Positions 5,612-6,945 of a stretch of DNA of 6,945 nucleotides are shown piece after piece. Numbering within the stretch: the first letter of the stretch is position 1; every line of letters starts with the position of its first letter. This DNA comes from Deltaproteobacteria bacterium (lineage in GTDB: Bacteria; Desulfobacterota; Desulfobacteria; Desulfobacterales; Desulfatibacillaceae). Made by a program: the position numbers and the translations under genes. The stretch lies in contig JAKAGN010000144.1 in the NCBI GenBank assembly GCA_021815525.1, positions 1-6,945 on the forward strand, in the 5' to 3' direction. The notes beneath the pieces were generated by a model that made no database searches, had not been told where the DNA came from, and saw nothing but the letters and a program-made list of their open reading frames with translations.

Positions 5612-6945
5612 ATGGCGGATTTCCGATTTTTCCGGGTGAAGGCGTTGGCGCTCGTTTTTCTTGCGGCGCTCTATGCCGCCGGGCCGTTTTCGGCGGTCCC
5701 GGCTTCGGCCGATTGCGACTGCTGCGATGAAGGCCTCGACGAGGAAAATGACGACCTTGCCATCGAGCCTCTTCCGGCGTGGCGGGTGCCGGGGACGCTG
5801 GCGGCCCTCGATGATCCGCACGCCGGGGTGGAGCGCCTGGCCCTTGAAACGCTCCTGCGGGCGCCCGCCGCGGTTCCGGCTAGGAGGGTGGCGGCTTTTT
5901 TGAAGAGCCCCGACGAGCGCGTGCGCCGCGCGGCCGTGAGGCTTCTCCGGAAGCGCCGGGCCGTGGAGTACGCCACGGCCGTGGCCGGGCTTTTGAAGGA
6001 CTCCGACGCCGGGGTGAGGCTCGCGGCGGTGCGGACGCTGGCGGTTTTTTCGCCGGTGCGCCACGCGGAGGATCTGCTGCCGCTTCTTTCGGACGACAAC
6101 ACCATTGTAAGGCTCGCTGCGCTGAAGGCCCTTGCGGACATGGGGGCAGCCCGCCTCGCGCCTGAGGTGGCGCGGCTCATCGGGGATCCGGACACGCCGG
6201 CCGCGGTGCGGGCCGCGGCCCTGGAGTCCCTGGGGCGGATGAAGGCCGCTGATTACGCCTATCTTGCGGCTTCCTTCGCAACGGACTCGGACGCGGACAC
6301 GGCCCGGGCGGCCGTCACGGCCCTGGGGCGCATGGGAAGCGCCGGGCACGCCGGCCTTCTTTCTTCCGACGCGGTGCTTTCGGCTCATCCCCGGGAGGCG
6401 GCCCGAGCCCTGGCGCTGATGGGCGCGCGCGGGCAGGCGCCCCTCCTGGCGCCGCTGGCCGAGGCCTACGACGCCCCCTTCGCGGCCCTGGTGGAGCTTT
6501 CGGTCCCGGGCGCGCGGGAGAAGCTCGCGGCGGCCCTTTTCGGCGAGGACGAGGCGGCGCGGCAGAGCGCCCTCTCGGAGCTTTCGGCCCTGAACGAGGC
6601 GGACTTCGGGGCCGTCGCGGGCGCGGCGGCGAAAAGGCTTTCCGACGGACGGTCGAGCATCCGCCGCATGGCGGTGGAGGCCCTGGCGCAGCATCCGGAC
6701 CGGGTCCCGGCCCTGGCGGGTCTTTTGGATGACCCGGCCCCGGAGGTCCGCCGGGCCGTGCTGCGGGCGCTTTTGAAGGGAAACGCCCCGGCGCGGGAGG
6801 ACGCGGTGGCGGGGCTTCTTTCGGACCCGGACCCGGGCGTCCGCGTGGCCGCGGTGGAGGTCCTGGCCCGCCGGGGCGCGCGGGTTCCCAAGGCGGCGGT
6901 CCTGCCGCTTCTTTCGTCCTCGGACCCCAAGAAGCGCTACGACGG
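5612..6945 (+). CDS. Exported HEAT-repeat protein, 3' end cut by the window
   Basis: The 444 codons visible are open to the right edge. Residues 1-33 form a Sec signal peptide: basic start around FRFFRVK, hydrophobic core about 11-29, and ASA before a likely signal peptidase I cut after A33. The mature protein begins with an acidic cysteine motif (C35, C37, C38 among aspartates). It then carries many HEAT-type repeats of about 30 residues, each a helix pair with the pattern LL-DP-x-VR-AA--AL. Clear units lie near 62-88, 124-148, 155-180, 338-362, 367-391 and 398-422, and weaker ones lie between. Such scaffolds bind partner proteins, so an envelope binding role is likely, but the function is unknown. 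ATG 5612 is preferred because it sits just before the signal peptide and downstream of the promoter. Its binding site is a poor GGGGG. In-frame GTG (5576, 5594) and ATG (5558) codons also exist. Confidence 0.82.
   Translation, partial: MADFRFFRVKALALVFLAALYAAGPFSAVPASADCDCCDEGLDEENDDLAIEPLPAWRVPGTLAALDDPHAGVERLALETLLRAPAAVPARRVAAFLKSPDERVRRAAVRLLRKRRAVEYATAVAGLLKDSDAGVRLAAVRTLAVFSPVRHAEDLLPLLSDDNTIVRLAALKALADMGAARLAPEVARLIGDPDTPAAVRAAALESLGRMKAADYAYLAASFATDSDADTARAAVTALGRMGSAGHAGLLSSDAVLSAHPREAARALALMGARGQAPLLAPLAEAYDAPFAALVELSVPGAREKLAAALFGEDEAARQSALSELSALNEADFGAVAGAAAKRLSDGRSSIRRMAVEALAQHPDRVPALAGLLDDPAPEVRRAVLRALLKGNAPAREDAVAGLLSDPDPGVRVAAVEVLARRGARVPKAAVLPLLSSSDPKKRYD

Noticed and set aside
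5036..6694. Minus-strand 552-codon open frame across the regulator end, the terminator, the repeat element and the HEAT gene
   Set aside because: It is arginine-rich, crosses a terminator and a structured repeat, and opposes a plus-strand gene with a signal peptide and regular HEAT periodicity.

Overview
The window is GC-rich (well over 60% by eye) and densely coded, with strong codon bias toward G/C in third positions. A CsgD-like LuxR regulator, a PDE-like HD protein and a GC-rich structured intergenic repeat of a kind I associate with Desulfobacterota (the former Deltaproteobacteria) point to that group. This placement is inference: no rRNA or marker gene is present. I find six protein genes and no tRNA, rRNA, CRISPR array or transposase.

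Layout. (1) Positions 1-2260 hold a minus-strand two-gene operon. An extended -10 promoter (2231-2260) drives an HD-domain phosphohydrolase (2180 to 1239) and then, 20 bp later, a membrane PAP2 phosphatase (1218 to 55, GTG start) with an unusual C-terminal extension. A perfect hairpin lies just past it at 1-23. (2) Positions 2352-4177 hold a second minus-strand operon: a Bem46-type alpha/beta hydrolase (4177 to 3353) whose stop overlaps the start of a SAM-dependent O-methyltransferase (3356 to 2352) by 4 bp. (3) A 244-bp divergent intergenic region (4178-4421) carries two tandem 11-bp repeats with helically phased A-tracts. (4) On the plus strand is a CsgD-like LuxR-family regulator (4422-5102), followed by a textbook intrinsic terminator (5199-5238). 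(5) About 370 bp without coding sequence (5239-5611) contain an 11-bp inverted repeat and a 121-bp element bounded by 16-bp perfect terminal inverted repeats. A consensus extended -10 promoter follows immediately. (6) That promoter leads to an exported HEAT-repeat protein that starts at 5612 and runs off the right edge.

How the genes may work together. The HD protein and the PAP2 protein are both phosphohydrolases, one soluble and one in the membrane, and share one promoter. This suggests linked phospho-metabolite or envelope lipid chemistry. The hydrolase and methyltransferase are translationally coupled and probably act on one small molecule. The divergently transcribed regulator is a candidate controller of that pair. 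No gene here belongs to a recognised defence or mobile system. The most unusual items are the structured repeat next to the HEAT-gene promoter, the CxxCxxC motif in the PDE-like HD protein, the PAP2 C-terminal extension and the phased tandem repeats.
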